Positions 59,562-64,000 of a DNA stretch of 64,000 bases are shown in pieces. The position numbers and the translations under genes were made by a program. Location of the stretch: positions 49,052,712 through 49,116,711 of the forward strand of contig NC_077224.1 in NCBI RefSeq assembly GCF_024763615.1, in the 5' to 3' direction. The notes under the pieces were generated by a model that saw only the letters and a program-made list of their open reading frames with translations, searched no databases and was not told the DNA's origin. Positions within the stretch are counted from its first letter, which is position 1. Each line of letters opens with the position of its first letter. The stretch is from Phlebotomus papatasi. Lineage: Eukaryota; Arthropoda; Insecta; Diptera; Psychodidae.

Positions 59562-59841
59562 TACGATGACGTCATATTTAACTTTTGTATTTAAATTTAC
59601 ACGTTACACTCATTTTTTAATGTTATTTTTCCTCTGAACTTGGATTTTTTTACAAATTTTTAGAACTTCCGTATTCAGAAGTTTCCTATACAGTTTGGAA
59701 GCATTAATGCAACAGAGTTCTGATTAAAATACCAAACACAATTAAAAATTTGTAAAAATCCAAGTTCAGAGGAAAAATAACATTAAAAAATGAGTGTAGC
59801 GTGTAAATTTAAATACAAAAGTTAAATATGACGTCATCGTA
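59562..59841. repeat. 280-bp hairpin at cassette core
   Basis: Arms of about 107 nt (59562-59668 and 59735-59841) are near-exact inverted copies containing TGACGTCATATTTAACTTTT and CATTTTTTAATGTTATTTTT, with a loop of about 65 nt. TGACGTCA at each outer tip is a perfect CRE/ATF-type site. Beyond the second arm comes cassette copy 3; beyond the first comes the gap, where symmetry predicts another cassette copy in the opposite orientation. Confidence 0.8.
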
Positions 59842-59845
59842 TTCC

Positions 59846-59890
59846 GGGATGGGAGGGGGGGGGTGTAGAGGTGTGGGGGGGGCGTGGGTG
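59846..59890. other. G-rich run at inner end of copy 3
   Basis: Runs of 3, 9 and 8 G in 45 bp next to the hairpin. The copy-1 equivalent is C-rich at 51510-51552. Confidence 0.5.
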
Positions 59891-60442
59891 TCCTGTACAA
59901 TTGGTATGTGCATTTTGTCCGAGCTGAAATGCGACCTAGTCAGATCGAGCCCGAATTTTGGATCTACACGTTTTTGACACTCACAGATCACGAATATCGT
60001 GTGCACTAAAAAACCGATTTTTCCTGGACTCCACAGAACAGGTGTGAAACATGTCCATGCAAAAGGAAAAATCTCCAATTTCATTTTTCGCAAATGATGC
60101 TTTTCCAGGAAATCATTTCGCAACTGTACATTTTTATCAGATATTCCTATTTGCACGTGTGCACAGGATCATATTTCAAGTGAGAATGGTTTTTTTCCAA
60201 GAAAAGTTGCGATAGTGTAAGTGTATTTTACTAGTGCCATCAAGACTTGTTCGAAACATGTCCTAGTGCACACAAAGAAGGAAAATCTCAAATTTCATCT
60301 TTTTATTGCGTATGGTGTTTTTCCGGTAAAATATTGCACAATTTTGAAATTTTTATGAGACATTTTTCATTGCACGTGTGAAAAATCATATTTCAATTTT
60401 CCATTATTGGATAATTTTATAACTGATACATAACTTGAACAG

Positions 60443-60491
60443 TATATTTCAACCAAGTGTGTAAAATTATTGTTATTCTACAATCGTCAGT
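60443..60491 (+). promoter_or_regulatory. core promoter of small gene, copy 3
   Basis: TATATTTC at 60443 and an arthropod-type initiator TCAGTC at 60487, about 45 bp apart (wider than the usual 30). The ATG at 60576 follows about 88 bp later. The pair is kept in all three copies. Confidence 0.35.
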
Positions 60492-60575
60492 CAAACTAAT
60501 AAGTTTGTTTTACAACAGTTAGATCAGGCTAATCCACGGAGAGTACATATTTCATCTCAGCTGATACACAACAAA

Positions 60576-61060
60576 ATGGTGAGTTCCATATTTTTTAATA
60601 AAAAAAAATGCATTAGAATTATATTTGATGTAAACTATTTCGCAGTTTTTGGTAAATCATAATCCTACAAAAGAAGAAGCTGAGAAGATTTTGGAAAGAT
60701 TTACGCGAAAAAGACCACATTTAGATGAGTCACCATCTTGGATAGAAGAAAATTTAAATAAATTGAAACGTGATATAGTTTCTGAGAAGTTACAGAAATT
60801 TTCAAAGGAGTGAGGTAGAGGAGTCTAACAAAAAAGTTGAAGATCAACTCATGTGTAAAAGAAAAGATAAACTTACAGAAAAATACTTTGAAAAACAGGA
60901 GAAAACCCTTTACCTTGTAGAATATATGACTGATTCAGAAGGAGATCAAGTACCTGCAGAAGATTTTTTATCTGATTTTGAGGAACACACGTTGTATTAT
61001 TCGAGGAAACCTGCTTTGGAACATGTACATTCATCTGACAATTATAATAATGATGTATAA
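60576..61060 (+). pseudogene. small spliced gene, broken copy 3
   Basis: ATG 60576-60578, donor GTGAGT, acceptor CGCAG at 60645. Exon 2 runs 56 codons to TGA at 60811-60813. That stop appears because one extra base (TTTTC where copy 2 has TTC after an A-run) shifts the frame. The 69-codon acidic tail at 60851-61060 is open in the other frame and nearly matches copy 2. An alternative reading is two separate short products. No family recognised. Confidence 0.55.
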
Positions 61061-61245
61061 TTTTCTATATCATTTGCAATAAAAAGTTAAAAGTATCAAT
61101 TTAGAGTGTTTTGCAGTGTTTGGGCACGGCCCCCCCTCCCTTTCTTTTTCTCTTTCGTTGAAAATTATTCATCACAAAAAAAACATTTCATATTTATTTA
61201 ACATGATGCATCTTAAAAAAGGAATCAGAAGAAATCTTCATCGCC

Positions 61246-61737
61246 ATGAGTACGTACAGCTTGAGACAATTAGCCGAAGCTTTGGCAAAAAATAAATCAG
61301 AGTCTGATTTGGTGCACCTCATTTTGCATAAAAAGTCAATTGCCCAAATGATCGAACTGATTCATGAAAACAACAATGAGATTTTACGTCGTGGTGTACT
61401 GGAGAAAATTTTGAGAAAGATGAAAAGCGGAAAAGGCATAACTATTTTTGAGAAAAAACAATTGTTGGTAAAATTCTTTAACACCAATGACGAAAATACT
61501 CTTGAAAATTTGTTCGAGATATTCTATGGCGATCAAATTCTGGATCCTGGAGAAGGTGAATACGATATTGTACAACATCCAGATAAAATCTGCAAAATGT
61601 GCTACACCAATGACTACGATACTGTCTTCATTCCATGTGGACACGTTGCTGCATGTCAAGGATGTGCTTCAAAAACAAGGCATTGTCCTATATGCCGAGA
61701 GCCATACGTCGAAACTACGAGAATATATTTTTCGTAA
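61246..61737 (+). CDS. IAP-type RING protein, 163 aa, cassette copy 3
   Basis: Protein identical to copy 1: helical N-terminal 110 residues, no BIR, then the C3HC4 RING at 116-150 and tail RIYFS. Located 185 bp after the small gene's tail on the same strand. An AATAAA lies about 55 nt after the stop. That all three copies stay open while both neighbour genes carry stops in copies 1 and 3 suggests either recent function or recent duplication. Confidence 0.8.
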   Translation: MSTYSLRQLAEALAKNKSESDLVHLILHKKSIAQMIELIHENNNEILRRGVLEKILRKMKSGKGITIFEKKQLLVKFFNTNDENTLENLFEIFYGDQILDPGEGEYDIVQHPDKICKMCYTNDYDTVFIPCGHVAACQGCASKTRHCPICREPYVETTRIYFS

Positions 61738-61967
61738 AAGAGTCTCAAGATAAATATTTTATGTAATGGAAAACCACAACTGATTAACTTTTAAATAAAA
61801 TTAATTGTAAAACAATTAAATGAGTTTTATATTGTTTAAAAGTAGTTGCAGGCAATCGAGTAGATTTTGATAAAGAAATTCGATACAATCAATTTTGATT
61901 GTGCTATAAAATAAAACCATACTGATAAAAAAAATTTAATAAAATATTTTGCTGCGAAGTAAAAAAG

Positions 61968-62088
61968 GGCCTTGACAGACCTGAGGATTAGCCGAGAGAC
62001 GGCTTAGCGTTATTATACTCGACATAATTTCCATCATTTTCCACTAAGTCGTCTCTCGGCTTAAGTCGTAAGTGTGTCTAGGGCAAAA
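61968..62088. mobile_element. MITE inserted in cassette copy 3
   Basis: Same insertion at the same site as 49305-49425. It begins GGCCTTGACAGACC after AAAAG and ends CTAGGGC followed by AAAAG. Confidence 0.75.
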
Positions 62089-62604
62089 GACTCAAAAGAT
62101 GTTGAGAAAAAAAAATGCAGACATCACTTTGAAGAATTTTTTCACATGAAGAAAGTATTTGGTTGCAAGAAAAAAATCGCAAGATTATAAAAAAAGTTGT
62201 GATCTCAGTTTGAAGATTTTTTTGTGTTGCTAAAAATTTCAGTTTTGTTTTTTTCACTGATGTATGATGCATTTGCATATTGATTTTTTCATGATGCATC
62301 ATTGAAACATTATCGTAACTGAAACATTTTTCTTGATGCATAGATGAAACATTTTGTGATGTAGAAAGAATTGATCTTAAATAGCAAATATCTCCCATAA
62401 CAAATATGATGAGATGAAAATAAAATGTTCGTATAGTTAAATGCATAATGCATAACTTTATGTAATTGGTCTTCCAGCTTTTCTTCATTCTTCTTAACTT
62501 AAGAGGTTTCAGGTTCCAAATGTACAAGATTAAAACAACAGATATTTATGTCTTCTCATATTTTTTTATTTGACAGCATATGATTTTTATACACGTGCTA
62601 CACT

Positions 62605-63348
62605 TTAAGAAATATTTGGCTTACTTGCTACAAAAGGGATTTCATGAAACAAGCGAAAGTAATTGATTGGTGGATCAAAAGTATTGCTGTTTGAAAAATT
62701 AGAATTTTCCAATCTTTGCACACCTAAAGATTTACAAACATTGCTCTATCTCTCAAAATATTCTTGTACATACCACTGTACAGAACTATTGTAAATCAAA
62801 GTTGCATTTATAAATTCAGAAAGTAACATTAATTTCTCAAATTCTGCAATATTTAGAGATAAACGATCAATTCCATTATTTTGGCTGAGAATAAGTAGTT
62901 CAGAATTTTCCACAGCACAGTAACTATGAATGTTCACGGAGTTGTCAAGTTGAATATTCAGCAACTCCAGTTTCATGTTGGCATCATCCTTTCCAGCATC
63001 CTCTCCCAATAATTTCCTTAAAGTTTGTTCATTGGCACAGAACGTTGTCCATGTATTTTGGGTGAATTCTACAGCGTCAATTCCATCCCAGTAGCTTACG
63101 GCACATATTTTAGCAACTGGTGAAAAATTCTCTGGAGAAAACCCGATCGTGATAAACAATGTACATGTTCGATTTAGAAAGTAGGTGTATGCATTCAGTA
63201 GTTCAGGAGTTGTATTTTATTGTCGATTTCTTGCATGTTGTTCCTCATCCTTTCGAAGTTCCTCAGCAGGATCAGAATTATATTTGTTGAAGTGCTGCTT
63301 TGCCTTCATTACATTTGGAACTTGATGTGATCTTTCTTTTGTCTCCAT
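62605..63348 (-). pseudogene. two-repeat protein gene, broken copy 3
   Basis: Mirror of 48045-48788 with the same two in-frame stops (at about 63219-63217 and 62748-62746) and the same altered 3' end. Confidence 0.7.
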
Positions 63349-64000
63349 ATTTTCAGATAAGTTATTTTGTGATTTATCACTTTTCACTAAGAAAATGCCT
63401 TCCACTCATCAATAAATCAGGGATACAAATGAGACTTTTTTTTCCAATGTTCAAATTCCTATAAAATATTTTAGGATCTTTTGATCGTACTGACGAAATT
63501 TCCCGAGAAAATTATGCAAACGTATGCAAAATGTTTGTTTCATACACGATGAAACATGTTTGGACATGTCATGTCATGTTCATATCTCAGAATAAAGTCT
63601 AGAGGTAGGATGCGAGGGGCAAATAGAACATTTTTCTAAATAACAAGTGAAGTTACTTTTTTTAAATTGTTTTTCAATATAATAAATAAAATTTTGTTAA
63701 CATTTATTCAAGGGAGGATGAAGCTTTACGGTCAAGAACTAAAATTAATAGTATTCGGTGATGAAGTGCTAGTGAGTGCAAAGCTAAATTTATTTTATCA
63801 GTGTAAGAACGCAAATGTTTGACTTTATTTTAGTGAGTATCGCTTGAATTTTATTTTTTATGCCTATTCTACTGAGAGTCATCTTAAAAAAAATGATCTT
63901 CTACTAAAGAGGATTTCATCTTCTATTTTGTGATATGTGTCACAGAAATATACATAAATTTGATAATGAGTCATCAATGAAAAATGCATAAGTTAATTCA

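Larger units (their letters stand above)
59842..64000. repeat. cassette copy 3, runs off the window
   Basis: Near-exact inverted copy of 47393-51551. Landmarks pair to a constant sum of 111393, and differences I noticed are limited to C/G-run lengths and about one base change near 59947. It shares the MITE and the gene lesions of copy 1. Confidence 0.85.

Noticed and set aside
58985..59594. Long frames filled with X
   Set aside because: They are runs of N in the assembly gap.

Overview
The window is AT-rich animal DNA, most likely from an insect. The support is short GT-AG introns, arthropod-style TCAGT initiators, AATAAA signals, and a dense load of short inverted-repeat transposons with TTAA (piggyBac-type), TA (Tc1/mariner/pogo-type) and fold-back termini. 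A nematoceran fly such as a sand fly is my guess from the repeat style only. Nearly all of 1-45.5 kb is non-coding.

Region 1 to 45.5 kb: intronic or intergenic DNA packed with nested MITE-like elements. The clearest host-gene signal is one first coding exon on the minus strand (40742 down to 40629) with a good donor site; much of the DNA to its left may be its intron. Other points are a mariner remnant that keeps the two ends of its transposase (27409-27941), a three-level nest of elements (20646-23138), three fold-back-like elements built from 15-bp arrays (23.55-24.57, 28.60-29.30, 32.78-33.17 kb), two TTAA-flanked 0.5-kb elements, and several near-perfect palindromes.

Region 45.5 to 64 kb: the most unusual part. 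A 12-kb inverted repeat (arms 45508-51336 and 51586-57608) carries the same three-gene cassette in each arm, and a third copy starts at 59842 and runs off the window. The genes are: a small spliced gene whose first exon holds only the ATG; a 163-aa protein with an IAP-type C3HC4 RING but no BIR domain; and a convergent 253-aa protein with two internal repeats of unknown function. The RING gene is intact in all three copies. The two-repeat gene is intact only in copy 2. The small gene is broken in every copy, by different lesions in the two lineages. Copies 1 and 3 are almost identical and share a 0.12-kb MITE that copy 2 lacks; copy 2 differs by about 3 percent in the RING gene. The cassette core has a 280-bp hairpin (59562-59841) with TGACGTCA in each stem, G/C-rich runs at both ends of each arm, a tRNA-Arg-like sequence, a minisatellite, and a 145-bp satellite array that starts exactly where the right arm ends. 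A 500-N gap separates the satellite from copy 3.

I found no transposase, integrase, polymerase or replication protein in the cassette. It could be a non-autonomous element, the remains of an integrated DNA virus, or a palindromic host gene cluster; the sequence alone does not decide.
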